Shown here: positions 18,383-27,583 of the stretch, piece after piece
Position numbering within the stretch: the stretch's first letter is position 1
How the letters are laid out: the number at the start of each line of letters is the position of its first letter
NCBI RefSeq assembly: GCF_001548095.1
Contig: NZ_AP014815.1
Coordinates: 1,239,656 to 1,303,655 of the forward strand
DNA length: 64,000 nt
Reading direction: 5' to 3'
Origin: Geminocystis sp. NIES-3708
Lineage (GTDB): Bacteria; Cyanobacteriota; Cyanobacteriia; Cyanobacteriales; Cyanobacteriaceae
Position numbers and translations under genes: made by a program
The notes under the pieces: model-generated
The model's database searches: none
What the model was told of the DNA's origin: nothing
Seen by the model: the letters and a program-made list of their open reading frames with translations, nothing else

Positions 18383-19763
18383 CTTTAATGTTTAATTTAC
18401 GGTTTTTAATTAATTTTTCCATCATAGGAAGAACTTCTACAAAGGGTAATTCGGTAATTTTCTCTCTATAGGAATGTTTTTCATCACCAAGATAAATATT
18501 ATATCCCTCAACCATTTTTCCTTCCTGTTCTATCATAGTACCAACTAGGGTAATTTCCGCAGGACTTGGTTGTGCACAGGACTTTGAACAACCTGTTAGA
18601 TGAATATTAACGGGATGTTTGAGGTTTAATCTCTCTTGAAGGTGCTTAATTAAAAGCATTCCATGATTTTGAGTTTCGGTTATGGCTGATTTACAACTCG
18701 GTTTTCCTGCACAGGCAATAATCGCTCCTTGGGGTTGATTTTTATCGTGGCATAAATTTAACTTTTGTAATTGGGATAAAACTTCTCCTAATTTTTCAGT
18801 GGGCATATTCGGTAAGATTATTGATTGCCAAGGTGTAAGACGAATTTCATCCCTACCAAATTCCGTAGCTAGTTTGAGTAAACCTTGCCATTGTTTCAGA
18901 GTGACATGACCTAAAGGTAAACTTAAACCAATATAAGATAATCCACCTTGTTTCTGTGGATAAATTCCTAGATGACGATAGGGTAAAGATGGAATTAACT
19001 TAATTTTTGTCAAGTTATAGGCAAAATTCAATTTACGGATTACTTTCTGAAGATAAGTGGACAATCCCCAATCCTGTAGAAGATGTTTGAGACGGAGGGG
19101 TTTTTCCTGCCGATTTTTCTTCACATAATCCACATAAACACTGGTTAAAGCGTCAATAAGAAAAAGACATTTTTCCGGCTTAATAATAATTTCTGTATCC
19201 CATAATTGTTTATCTCCACCTAAAGCTAAATGCAGGTAAGTTTCACTATTGTGAGTCATAGCCGAGAATTGTATCTCATTATAGCGATGTTCCCAGACTG
19301 CCGAGGAACGAATACCAATAGCGATTTGCCCTCCTCCGTCAATACCGATACTGAATTTGGGGGAAAGTTGCCCTAATTCGGGATGTTCCTCAATATAGTT
19401 TAAAATTGCTTTCATGAGGGAACGAGTATCAAATAATTCCTGTGTATCAATTCCAGCCGTAGGACTGATCATTACATTGCGAAAGTGATCTAGTTGAATA
19501 TTTTGACTTGCTAAACCTACTTCTTGCAATTGTTGATAAATCTCTATAGATGGAGCAGTTTCTACAGCTCTAATTTGTAAATTACCTCGATTTGTGACTT
19601 GAATACTATTTTTACCACATTTTTCTAGGATCTGGACAACTGCTTTTCCCTGTGGTAAATTTATTAACCCTCCTGGTATGCGCAAACGAATTAAAAAACC
19701 ATCTTGTGCCAAGGTACCATAATATAAACCCGGACAAGTATTAGCTTTAGATAACCAATTCAA
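18375..19763 (-). CDS. cobG: Precorrin-3B synthase-like siroheme/[4Fe-4S] protein
   Basis: A 462-residue member of the nitrite/sulfite reductase family, annotated in cyanobacteria as CobG, which in the aerobic pathway oxidises precorrin-3A before ring contraction. It has two ferredoxin-like half-domains and a [4Fe-4S]/siroheme motif, CAGKPSC (C-x5-C) followed by GCSKSC (C-x3-C). The start is TTG at 19763, fixed by a GGAGG site 8 bases upstream; no ATG lies near. It is the first gene of the riboswitch-controlled operon. Whether it truly uses oxygen here cannot be told from sequence. Confidence 0.88.
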   Translation of the reverse strand: MNWLSKANTCPGLYYGTLAQDGFLIRLRIPGGLINLPQGKAVVQILEKCGKNSIQVTNRGNLQIRAVETAPSIEIYQQLQEVGLASQNIQLDHFRNVMISPTAGIDTQELFDTRSLMKAILNYIEEHPELGQLSPKFSIGIDGGGQIAIGIRSSAVWEHRYNEIQFSAMTHNSETYLHLALGGDKQLWDTEIIIKPEKCLFLIDALTSVYVDYVKKNRQEKPLRLKHLLQDWGLSTYLQKVIRKLNFAYNLTKIKLIPSLPYRHLGIYPQKQGGLSYIGLSLPLGHVTLKQWQGLLKLATEFGRDEIRLTPWQSIILPNMPTEKLGEVLSQLQKLNLCHDKNQPQGAIIACAGKPSCKSAITETQNHGMLLIKHLQERLNLKHPVNIHLTGCSKSCAQPSPAEITLVGTMIEQEGKMVEGYNIYLGDEKHSYREKITELPFVEVLPMMEKLIKNRKLNIKDD

Positions 19764-19770
19764 ATTATTT

Positions 19771-19792
19771 TCCTCCTCTGTGCAACGCAGAG
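19771..19792 (-). promoter_or_regulatory. RBS and expression-platform hairpin for cobG
   Basis: On the minus strand a CTCTG-CGTTGCA-CAGAG hairpin abuts and partly enters the AGAGGAGG ribosome site that serves the TTG start. The loop bases TTGC could pair with GCAG of the aptamer's CCGCAG loop, the usual kissing interaction of cobalamin riboswitches. This implies translational control of cobG. Confidence 0.6.
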
Positions 19793-19808
19793 ATTAGATG
19801 ATTAAACC

Positions 19809-19906
19809 ACTTAAGGTTGGCATTCTGACTCATTCAATTTGACAAAAATTGATTTTACAGCTGCGGCACAGTACCAGAATTTGACTGGACTTTCCCTATC
19901 TTAAGT
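19809..19906 (-). ncRNA. Cobalamin riboswitch aptamer
   Basis: Read on the minus strand: a closing stem ACTTAAG/CTTAAGT (ends 19906 and 19809), core GGGAAAGTCC, a CCAG/CTGG hairpin, the conserved ACTGTGCCGCAGCTGTAA block, a CAATTT/AAATTG hairpin, and the B12 box GAGTCAGAATGCCAACC. At about 98 bases the aptamer is compact. It lies 45 bases upstream of cobG and would shut the cob operon when cobalamin is plentiful. Confidence 0.88.
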
Positions 19907-19983
19907 CACAAAAGTATAACATAATTTTTCACCTAATCTAAGATGGTATGGTAAAAGTCTAAAAAGTAATAATTTAATAGATA

Positions 19984-21210
19984 ATGACTCAAAATACTAA
20001 ATGGTTATCTATTGTGGGTGTCGGTGAAGACGGTTTGAATGGTGTTTCCCCTGTAGGACGATCGCTGATTAATCAAGCTGAAGTGCTATTCGGTGGTCAA
20101 CGTCATTTAGCTATGTTATCTGCTAATGATCCACGAGAACAAATCCTTTGGTCTTCCCCCCTCGAAAAATCTCTCTCAGACATATCTCAACGTCGAGGTA
20201 AAAGGATTTGTATTTTAGCCAGTGGAGATCCTATGTGTTACGGGATTGGGGTGACTTTAAGCCGTCGTTTTCCCCTCACCGAAATGACTATTATTCCTGC
20301 TCCTTCTAGTTTCAGTTTAATCTGTTCCCGTTTAGGATGGTCGTTAACTGAGGTGGAAACCCTGAGTCTGTGCGGTCGAAATCCTGCTTTATTACATCGT
20401 TTTCTATATCCTAATGCTCGGTTATTGATTTTAAGTGCTGATAAAAATACTCCTTCCCAAGTCGCCCAAATTCTCACTGAAAAAGGTTTTGGTAAGAGTG
20501 CAATTACTGTTTTAGAACATTTAGGAGGTAAAAAAGAACGCCTAATGGAAGGGATAGCAAGTAGATGGGATATTCATAATGTAGCTGACTTGAACTCGAT
20601 AGCCCTTACCTGTATTCCCGATTCAACTAAGATCCCTATTTTAAATCCCCATCTTCCAGGACTTCCCGACGAAGCCTATCACCACGACGGACAATTAACT
20701 AAAAAAGAAATTAGAGCCATTACCCTTTCTACTCTTTCCCCCTTACCCGGACAACTATTATGGGATGTGGGAGCCGGTTGTGGTTCGATCTCCATTGAAT
20801 GGATGCGCAGTGATCATCGTTGTCAAGCTATTGCTATCGAAAAACATCCTCAACGTCTTCAATATATTGCTGATAATGCGATCGCTCTCGGCACTCCCCA
20901 CTTACAAATTATTGAGGGAAAAGCACCACAAGCCCTTGTCAATTTACCTCAACCAGATACCATCTTTATCGGTGGAGGTGTCACCAGCAAAAATCTCCTC
21001 CAAACTTGTTGGAATGCCCTTCCACAAGGGGGAAAACTTGTAGCCAATGCCGTCACCATTGAAGGGGAACAATTACTATTTCAATGGCAAAAACAGTGGG
21101 GAGGAAACTTAAGTCGCATTGCCATTCAACGAGCCGAACCTATCGGTAAATTTTTAGGATGGAAAGCCCTGTCTCCTGTTACTCAATATATTGCTATTAA
21201 AGGAGATTAA
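19984..21210 (+). CDS. cobL: Precorrin-6Y C5,15-methyltransferase (decarboxylating), CbiE-CbiT fusion
   Basis: A 408-residue bifunctional enzyme that methylates C5 and C15 and removes the acetate carboxyl on ring C. The N-terminal CbiE tetrapyrrole-methylase domain (about 1-200; WLSIVGVGEDGLNG, LASGDPMCYGIG) joins the CbiT Rossmann methyltransferase (about 225-400; LLWDVGAGCGSISIEW, IFIGGG). It is divergent from cobG, so it is not under the same riboswitch. Its last 57 bases overlap the 3' end of cobK on the other strand. Confidence 0.95.
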   Translation: MTQNTKWLSIVGVGEDGLNGVSPVGRSLINQAEVLFGGQRHLAMLSANDPREQILWSSPLEKSLSDISQRRGKRICILASGDPMCYGIGVTLSRRFPLTEMTIIPAPSSFSLICSRLGWSLTEVETLSLCGRNPALLHRFLYPNARLLILSADKNTPSQVAQILTEKGFGKSAITVLEHLGGKKERLMEGIASRWDIHNVADLNSIALTCIPDSTKIPILNPHLPGLPDEAYHHDGQLTKKEIRAITLSTLSPLPGQLLWDVGAGCGSISIEWMRSDHRCQAIAIEKHPQRLQYIADNAIALGTPHLQIIEGKAPQALVNLPQPDTIFIGGGVTSKNLLQTCWNALPQGGKLVANAVTIEGEQLLFQWQKQWGGNLSRIAIQRAEPIGKFLGWKALSPVTQYIAIKGD

Positions 21211-21936
21211 TTTAATTAACCAATCAAAAGCCCCTTGAATATCAAAAACTCGATCACCTTCCGGTACACATGGACGTTGAATCATCACCACGGGTAAACC
21301 CAATTTCCTAGCGGCGATAATCTTGGGATATGTCGCACTTCCTCCACTATTTTTAGTTACAACTGCTTGAATATTATATTTTTGTAACAAAAACTCTTCA
21401 CCAACTAAAGAAAAAGGACCTCTAGCCAACAGTAAATGACCTGATGGTAAGGGGGGAGAAGGTGATTCAATCATGCGCATTAAAAACCAGAGAGTATGCA
21501 GATGAGCATAAGTAGCTAACTCCTGCCTACCAATGGTAAGAAAAATTCTTTCAGCTAAATCTGATAAAATTTGGGCTGCTGACTCATTACTATCTACCTC
21601 AATCCAATTATCTCCCTCTTGTTGTTCCCAAGGCGATCGCAACAATTGTAAACTAGGAATATTAACAATTTTAGTGGCTTTAAAAGCATTCCATGACATT
21701 TGACTAGCAAAGGGATGAGTAGCATCAATGAGAAAATCAATTTTTTCTCGCTGCAAATATTCAATCAAGCCAGAAACACCGCCAAAACCACCTATACGAG
21801 AACTTCGGCTAATTGGTTGACTGGTTCTACCAGCTAAAGAAGTGATTACTTCTAGGTTAGGAATGTTTGTAACCAGAGAATGTAATTGTAGAGCTTCAGT
21901 AGTTCCACCTAAAATAAGTAATCTTTTTTTGATCAT
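21154..21936 (-). CDS. cobK: Precorrin-6A reductase
   Basis: A 260-residue CobK/CbiJ reductase that uses NADPH to reduce precorrin-6A. The family start LLILGGTTEALQL gives the nucleotide-binding strand-loop; DATHPFASQMSWNA and VTKNSGGSATYPKI are the other signature segments. Its 3' end overlaps cobL by 57 bases tail-to-tail, so readthrough of either transcript would make antisense RNA to the other. Confidence 0.94.
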   Translation of the reverse strand: MIKKRLLILGGTTEALQLHSLVTNIPNLEVITSLAGRTSQPISRSSRIGGFGGVSGLIEYLQREKIDFLIDATHPFASQMSWNAFKATKIVNIPSLQLLRSPWEQQEGDNWIEVDSNESAAQILSDLAERIFLTIGRQELATYAHLHTLWFLMRMIESPSPPLPSGHLLLARGPFSLVGEEFLLQKYNIQAVVTKNSGGSATYPKIIAARKLGLPVVMIQRPCVPEGDRVFDIQGAFDWLIKLISFNSNILSNRRQGFPS

Positions 21937-21971
21937 TTTTATTTTGTTGAACTGAGATTAATCAAAAATGG

Positions 21972-23213
21972 TTAGGTTGTATATTCAGCGTTAATCTTCA
22001 CATAATCATAGCTAAGATCACAACCCCAAGCCTTACCCACTCCTGAACCATTTCCTACAGATACAGAAATTACAACAGTATCATTTTTTAAATATTCCCC
22101 TAGTGCCGCTTGTTTCAGATAGTTACTGGCAGCTTGGCGATCGAACACTTGAGGTTGTCCTCTTTCCATCAATAAAAAGTCCCCAAGTTTAATCATTAAA
22201 TCATCTTGATTAAATTGTACTCCTGCTCTACCTGCTGCTGCGGCTATTCTTCCCCAATTAGGATCACGCCCAAAAATAGCAGATTTGACTAAAGATGATC
22301 CCACAATGGTTTTGGCTATTTGACGAGCAGAAGTTTCATCAGTCGCTCCCTGTACTTCTACTTCAATCAAACAAGTAGCACCTTCACCATCACGGGCGAT
22401 AGCCTTAGCTAAATATTGACAAACTTCTGTCAGCATAGCTTCTAATTTTTGTCCATTTTCGTCTAAGGTAGTGATAGCAGGAGTGCGAGATTGACCATTA
22501 GCAAGGGCGATTAAACTATCGTTAGTGCTAGTGTCGCCATCAACGGTAATTTGATTAAAACTCTTATCTGCCGCCCGTTTTAACATTTGTTGCCATAGTT
22601 GGGTAGAAACCGCCGCATCACAGGTAATAAAACCTAACATAGTAGCCATATTAGGGTGAATCATGCCTGAACCTTTAGAAATACCACCAATACGCACAGG
22701 GCGACCATCAATCATAGTTTCAAGGGCGATGGATTTGGTAACTAAATCAGTGGTAATAATGGCTTTTGCTGTAGATTCTCCACCATTATCCGATAATTCC
22801 GCTACTAATTGAGGGAAAGCATTGATCATGATGTCCATCTTGATACGCTGCCCGATTACCCCAGTAGAAGCTAATAAAATGGCATCAGCATCAATATTCA
22901 ACTCCTTAGCCAGAGCCGAAGCACTATCTAAAGCATCTTGCCAACCCTGCTCTCCTGTAGCTGCGTTAGCCTGACCTGAGTTACATAAAATTGCTCTAGC
23001 ACTAGATTTTTTTTGTAACTTTTGCCGACAATAATCAACACAAGCAGCACGAACTTCAGAAGTAGTAAAAACCCCAGCGGCGATGGCATCAGTTTCTGAG
23101 TAAATAAGGGCTAAATCAGGACTTTTAGAAGCTTTTAACCCGGCGGTGATCCCTGAAGATTTAAAGCCTTTAGGAGCAGTTAAACCCCCCTCAATTACTT
23201 TCCAGTCAAACAT
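21972..23213 (-). CDS. argJ: Bifunctional ornithine acetyltransferase / N-acetylglutamate synthase
   Basis: ArgJ recycles the acetyl group from N-acetylornithine to glutamate in arginine synthesis and may also use acetyl-CoA. The 413-residue precursor self-cleaves in KGSGMIHPNMATMLGF, at the Ala-Thr bond, with the Thr becoming the nucleophile. The family start DWKVIEGGLTAPKGF and the end DLSYDYVKINAEYTT are intact. ATG at 23213 is preferred to a TTG two codons upstream. It lies 35 bases past cobK on the same strand. Confidence 0.96.
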   Translation of the reverse strand: MFDWKVIEGGLTAPKGFKSSGITAGLKASKSPDLALIYSETDAIAAGVFTTSEVRAACVDYCRQKLQKKSSARAILCNSGQANAATGEQGWQDALDSASALAKELNIDADAILLASTGVIGQRIKMDIMINAFPQLVAELSDNGGESTAKAIITTDLVTKSIALETMIDGRPVRIGGISKGSGMIHPNMATMLGFITCDAAVSTQLWQQMLKRAADKSFNQITVDGDTSTNDSLIALANGQSRTPAITTLDENGQKLEAMLTEVCQYLAKAIARDGEGATCLIEVEVQGATDETSARQIAKTIVGSSLVKSAIFGRDPNWGRIAAAAGRAGVQFNQDDLMIKLGDFLLMERGQPQVFDRQAASNYLKQAALGEYLKNDTVVISVSVGNGSGVGKAWGCDLSYDYVKINAEYTT

Positions 23214-23469
23214 AAGCAATTAAAAATGAACAGCTAATTAATAATTAAAAGAGAATAATGAATAGTAAATAGTTAAAAATGAACAATTAGGAAAGAGAAA
23301 ACCTTCGTTAGACAGAAGGAGAATTAAACAAATTGATAGGTGGACAGTTAGAATGAGAGAAAATTATCAATATTTGTACATTTTTGAGAGAATTTTATTC
23401 ATTCCTAAGAAAAACAATCTACCTGTCTCCCAATCTTCTAGCCTTCTAGTCTCCTAATGTCCTCTTCTC

Positions 23470-24009
23470 TTACTTTTTGGGTGATAAAAACATAATCATA
23501 TTACGTCCTTCTTTTTTCGGTTTTTGCTGAATTTCTGCTAACTCAGTCAAATCTTGAGCCATGCGTTCGAGCAATTCCTGCCCTAAGTGAACGTGTTGAG
23601 CTTCTCTACCTCTAAAGTTAATGGTAGCTTTAACTTTATCTCCAGCATTGAGAAAACGTTTTGCCTGACTCACACGCACTTGATAATCATGCTCATCAAT
23701 TTTGTAACGCATTTTCACCTCTTTTATATCCGCAGTATGTTGCTTTTTACGGATAGCACGGGCTTTTTTCTCTTGCTCAAACTTAAATTTACCGTAATCC
23801 ATGATACGACAAACAGGAGGATCTGAGGTTTCACTGACTAATACTAAATCTAATTCTTGCTCCTCAGCCATACGATTTGCGTCTCTGGTGTCAAGGATGC
23901 CTAGTTGTTCTCCTTCTGTACCAATTACTCGTACTTGGGGAAAACGAATATTGTTGTTGATTTTCGGTAGATCTCTTTGATTGGTTCTTTTGTTGTTGCT
24001 ATAGGTCAC
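23470..24009 (-). CDS. infC: Translation initiation factor IF-3
   Basis: A 179-residue IF-3 that binds the 30S subunit, keeps it dissociated and checks start-codon pairing. The N-domain ([30 protein letters not shown]), the linker, and the C-domain ([35 protein letters not shown]) are complete. The start is GTG at 24009; rare starts are typical of infC and allow self-control in other bacteria. rpmI and rplT are not next to it here. Confidence 0.96.
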   Translation of the reverse strand: MTYSNNKRTNQRDLPKINNNIRFPQVRVIGTEGEQLGILDTRDANRMAEEQELDLVLVSETSDPPVCRIMDYGKFKFEQEKKARAIRKKQHTADIKEVKMRYKIDEHDYQVRVSQAKRFLNAGDKVKATINFRGREAQHVHLGQELLERMAQDLTELAEIQQKPKKEGRNMIMFLSPKK

Positions 24010-24213
24010 AGGTTTTGATTAACTTCTCCAATATGCGATCAAATGGTTTAATGAAAACGGTTGATTGTGTAAATAATATTTTTTCTTCATAGTCAATATT
24101 ATAATTGCTGATTGCGAATCTGTATGATTTTTTTATCGAAGATTCTTGCTGAATACCTTAAGTAATGCTTATTCAATCATAATATTAAAAAAAATTAACA
24201 AGTTTAAATCTTC

Positions 24214-25068
24214 ATGGAAACAATACAATCACTTTTTAATGGTGTGGCAGTAGGTAGTATTATCGCCTTGGCTGCGGTGGGTTTAACTCTCACCTTGGGT
24301 ATTTTGAGATTATCAAATTTTGCCCATGGTGATTTTTTGACGGTAGGTGCTTATTTAACGTGGTTGGTTAATAATAATGGTGTTAACATTTGGCTATCAA
24401 TGATCGTAGCGGCAGTAGGGACAATAATTTTAATGTTAATCAGTGAACAGTTATTATGGAAGCCTATGCGAGATAAGCGTTCTAATAGTACATCTTTGAT
24501 TATTCTTTCTATTGGTTTAGCATTATTCTTACGGAATGGGATTTTATTTATTTGGGGAGGAAGTAACCAAAACTATGATTTACCTTTATTAGAAGCTATT
24601 GATATTGGTGGGGTAAAAATTGCTTATTATCGAGTTATTGTCATTGTTTTAACTTTAATTGCGATCGTCGCACTTCATTTTATTCTTAAAAATACCAAAA
24701 TCGGAAAAGCCATGCGTGCGGTAGCAGATAACATTGATTTAGCAAGAGTTTCGGGTATTAATGTTGAACAGGTAGTCTTATTCACGTGGGTCATTACAGC
24801 AGTGTTAACGGCGATGGGAGGGGGTTTATATGGCTTAATTACTGCCGTACGCCCGAACATGGGATGGTTTTTAATTTTACCAATGTTTGCGGCTATCAGT
24901 TTAGGAGGTATTGGTAATCCCTATGGTGCGATCGCTGGGGGTTTAATTATTGGTATCGCACAGGAATTAAGTGTACCATTCTTCGGCTCAGAATATAAAC
25001 TAGCAGTAGCCTTAGTTATAATGATAGTAATTTTATTAGTTCGTCCTCAAGGAATTTTTAGCAAATAA
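24214..25068 (+). CDS. Branched-chain/neutral amino-acid ABC transporter permease, LivH type
   Basis: A 284-residue inner-membrane permease with about eight helices. The LivH signature is clear: GSIIALAAVGLTLTLGILRLSNFAHGD-type start and a late SLGGIGNPYGAIAGG loop. In cyanobacteria this family includes NatD of the N-I neutral amino-acid system and UrtB of the urea system; the isolated position and sequence favour a Nat-type subunit, as inference. No ATPase or binding protein is adjacent, so the subunits are scattered. Confidence 0.88.
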   Translation: METIQSLFNGVAVGSIIALAAVGLTLTLGILRLSNFAHGDFLTVGAYLTWLVNNNGVNIWLSMIVAAVGTIILMLISEQLLWKPMRDKRSNSTSLIILSIGLALFLRNGILFIWGGSNQNYDLPLLEAIDIGGVKIAYYRVIVIVLTLIAIVALHFILKNTKIGKAMRAVADNIDLARVSGINVEQVVLFTWVITAVLTAMGGGLYGLITAVRPNMGWFLILPMFAAISLGGIGNPYGAIAGGLIIGIAQELSVPFFGSEYKLAVALVIMIVILLVRPQGIFSK

Positions 25069-25183
25069 TCCAAATGAATTTTGAATAACAATTAGGACTT
25101 TTTTAGCTATCAGTTATCAGCAATTATGAATTAATAATTAATTTTATTAATTGAGTTTTTTAATTATTACTTATTATTTAATT

Positions 25184-25624
25184 ATGTCTTCTCCTGTATT
25201 TTTATGGCTTATAATTGGCTCTATTTTATGCTTAATGGAATTAATTTTTCCTACAGCTTTTGTAGAATTTGCCATGGGATTAAGTGCAATTATTGTAGCG
25301 GGTTTAGCTTTATTAATTCCTTATAATAATGTTTTAATTATTTTATGGATGATTATTTCAGTGGTGCTAGTAATCATGGCTAAAAAGTTTATTATGCCCA
25401 AAAAGAAAGATCCTATTTTAGAAGAAGCACAAGAAGGCATAACTATTACGGCAATTGAAGCAGGAAAAACAGGACAAGTTATGTATGAAGGTAATTCATG
25501 GAGTGCTATTTGTGAAGATGAAAATATCAAGATTTTTCCTGATGAAAAAGTTTATATTGTTAGTAGAAATGGGAATACTTTATCGGTTTTACCCACAAGA
25601 TTTTTGAAAAATTCAAGTTTTTAG
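25184..25624 (+). CDS. NfeD-family membrane protein
   Basis: A 146-residue NfeD protein with two or three N-terminal helices (about 4-70) and a C-terminal OB-fold domain (about 90-146, GKTGQVMYEGNSWSAICED). NfeD proteins pair with SPFH proteins in membrane microdomains and quality control. ATG at 25184 is chosen over an upstream TTG at 25151 because it starts at the conserved hydrophobic segment. The stomatin-like gene follows 10 bases after the stop. Confidence 0.87.
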   Translation: MSSPVFLWLIIGSILCLMELIFPTAFVEFAMGLSAIIVAGLALLIPYNNVLIILWMIISVVLVIMAKKFIMPKKKDPILEEAQEGITITAIEAGKTGQVMYEGNSWSAICEDENIKIFPDEKVYIVSRNGNTLSVLPTRFLKNSSF

Positions 25625-25634
25625 GTGAAAAATT

Positions 25635-26555
25635 ATGGAATCATTCTTGTTTTTAATTATCGCATTAGGTGGTTCAGCATTATTTGGTAGCGTCAAAATT
25701 GTTAATGAAAAAAATGAGTTTTTGGTAGAGCGTCTTGGTAGTTATAATAAAAAATTAGAACCAGGGTTAAATTTTGTTGTCCCATTTCTCGATAAAGTGG
25801 TTTATAAAGACACCATCAGAGATAAAATTTTAGATGTAACTCCTCAGTCATGTATCACTAAAGACAATGTATCTATTACTGTTGATGCTGTGGTTTATTG
25901 GCGCATTGTGGACATGGAAAAAGCCTATTATAAAATTGAGAATTTAGAATTAGGCATGGAGAAGCTAGTTTTAACCCAAATTCGCTCAGAAATCGGCAAG
26001 TTAGAATTAGATGAAACTTTTGTCGCACGGACTGAAATCAACAACATATTACTAAGAGAATTAGATATTGCTACAGATCCTTGGGGAGTGAAAGTGTTGA
26101 GAGTAGAATTGAAAGATATTACACCGTCAACTGCTGTACAACAAGCGATGGAGCAACAAATGACGGCAGAAAGAAAAAAACGGGCAGTAATTTTAAACTC
26201 CGAAGGGGATAGAGATTCAGCTATTAATTCCGCTCAAGGTAGAGCAGAAGCTAAACTGTTAGAAGCAGAATCTCTGAAAAAAGCAGCTATTTTGGAAGCT
26301 GAAGCCAAAAAACAACAGCAACTTCTTCAAGCACAAGCTACCGCCGAATCTTTGGCAATTATCATGAATCAACTTAACAGTGATAAAGGTTCAGAAAAAG
26401 CATTACAATTTCTTTTAACTCAACAATATTTAGACACTAGCAAAACTATCGGTAGCAGTGAAAGTAGTAAAGTTCTCTTTATGAGTCCGAATGCTATTGT
26501 TTCAACTTTACAGGGTATTGGCTCAATTATCGATACAGAAAACCTCAATCAATAA
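25635..26555 (+). CDS. SPFH/stomatin-like membrane scaffold protein (slipin/QmcA type)
   Basis: A 306-residue protein with a short N-terminal membrane anchor (about 3-20), an SPFH domain (about 20-180; [29 protein letters not shown]) and a long coiled coil rich in Ala/Glu/Lys (about 180-245). SPFH proteins oligomerise into rings that organise membrane domains and restrain proteases. It forms a two-gene operon with the upstream NfeD gene, a conserved pairing. The perfect hairpin after the stop may end the transcript. Confidence 0.92.
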   Translation: MESFLFLIIALGGSALFGSVKIVNEKNEFLVERLGSYNKKLEPGLNFVVPFLDKVVYKDTIRDKILDVTPQSCITKDNVSITVDAVVYWRIVDMEKAYYKIENLELGMEKLVLTQIRSEIGKLELDETFVARTEINNILLRELDIATDPWGVKVLRVELKDITPSTAVQQAMEQQMTAERKKRAVILNSEGDRDSAINSAQGRAEAKLLEAESLKKAAILEAEAKKQQQLLQAQATAESLAIIMNQLNSDKGSEKALQFLLTQQYLDTSKTIGSSESSKVLFMSPNAIVSTLQGIGSIIDTENLNQ

Positions 26556-27030
26556 TCAAAGAAGTGTGGGTTAATCCCATTAACCCTCCAAAAATTAAAA
26601 AAAAGAATGTTATATTAAAGCAATTGTTTTATCTACTTGACTCTTTATCGTAACTATAATCAATGTTAAATCTCTCACAACTTTAACAAGTGAAGCATTT
26701 TCTGAACTATGTATTGCTAATCTTTACATACCAATGAAAAGAAGTCTTTAAGGAGAGTTAATTATCGTGTCGCCAGTAGATAGAGAAAGTGGCAATCGAG
26801 AAGATAAGTTAATTTAATTTTTAAAGTTATAGTTAATTAAAATAACACTGAGACAGTCGGGAAAATTATGTAGGATGAACAATGCCCACAAATCAAGGTT
26901 TTTGAGAATTTTTAATATTATTAAACTGTTTCATTCTTATTTAAAATGACTATAGTATCTGAAATGAAAAAAGTAAGTTAGGATTTGTTTTTAGTTCATC
27001 TACTATATTTAAGTTACTACGAAGAGGTAA
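26556..27030 (+). other. Long intergenic region with no intact gene
   Basis: It contains a perfect 8-bp hairpin (26568-26586, GGGTTAAT / ATTAACCC) just after the SPFH gene, which is probably a processing or termination element though not followed by a T run. Near 26753 an AGGAG site leads into a 16-codon GTG frame that ends quickly. A degenerate copy of the GGGCAATGCCCAC-type dispersed repeat is near 26874-26890. Nothing else is recognised. Confidence 0.5.
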
Positions 27031-27336
27031 TCACCACCAGATGTTACTTGGGTGTTATCAGAAAAATGGAATAAATTAACAGAAGAAGAAAAGCGAAAAT
27101 TTCTACCAATTTGTCAAGATTCTATCATAGAATTGAGATCTCAAAGTGATAGATTAAAACCATTACAGCTAAAAATAGAAGAGTATTTAAACAGTCGATT
27201 AAGACAAGGTTACTTACTCAATCCTCAAGATAAAGAAGTAGAAATTTATCAATGGGAAAAACTGATAAAAATGCCTTGTTTGTTATTAGGGGAAAATATA
27301 TTGCCTAATTTTGAATTGCCGATTGATTATTATTGA
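27031..27336 (+). pseudogene. N-terminally lost Uma2-family (DUF820) nuclease remnant
   Basis: The frame reads SPPDVTWVLSEKW then a stretch ending ILPNFELPIDYY. This matches the C-terminal half of cyanobacterial Uma2 proteins, whose usual text is RSPDxxWV, then CPDFVIELRSPSD, then EIY and GEDILPGF. A TAA directly precedes the Ser codon and the N-terminal half is absent. The conserved Asp and Glu-x-x of the PD-(D/E)XK core are partly kept (PPDV, IIELRS). The gene is therefore a fragment; a protein could start only at the GTG at 27052. Confidence 0.75.
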
Positions 27337-27456
27337 TATAAAAATCTTTTAGTATCTTTAATTCGGTAAACCACATCTTGATATAGTGGGATTATCTATG
27401 ACATCATGACAAGTAAGTAAGCCTTCGTCTATGAATAAATTAGATTTTGTGTCTCT

Positions 27457-27480
27457 CGCAAAGGCGCAAAGACGCAAAGA
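27457..27480 (+). repeat. 8-bp tandem CGCAAAG(G/A) repeat
   Basis: Three units of CGCAAAG plus G or A lie in the spacer before htpG. Runs of this type are dispersed widely in cyanobacterial genomes, from memory of the group. No function is known. Confidence 0.7.
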
Positions 27481-27583
27481 AAGTTCGCAAAATATAATCT
27501 TTACTGTTGTCTAATTTATCTGGGAAAAGAAGGATAAATCTTTATTTATTGTTATTAATTACATTTAAAATAAAATAGAAACT

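Noticed and set aside
23386-23460. CT-rich run before infC (TCTCCCAATCTTCTAGCC-like)
   Set aside because: It resembles dispersed cyanobacterial spacer repeats; no sign of CRISPR-like regular spacing.
26767-26817. 16-codon GTG frame behind a strong AGGAG site
   Set aside because: Too short to call a gene. It could be a leader peptide or a scrap of the Uma2 gene, so it is only mentioned.
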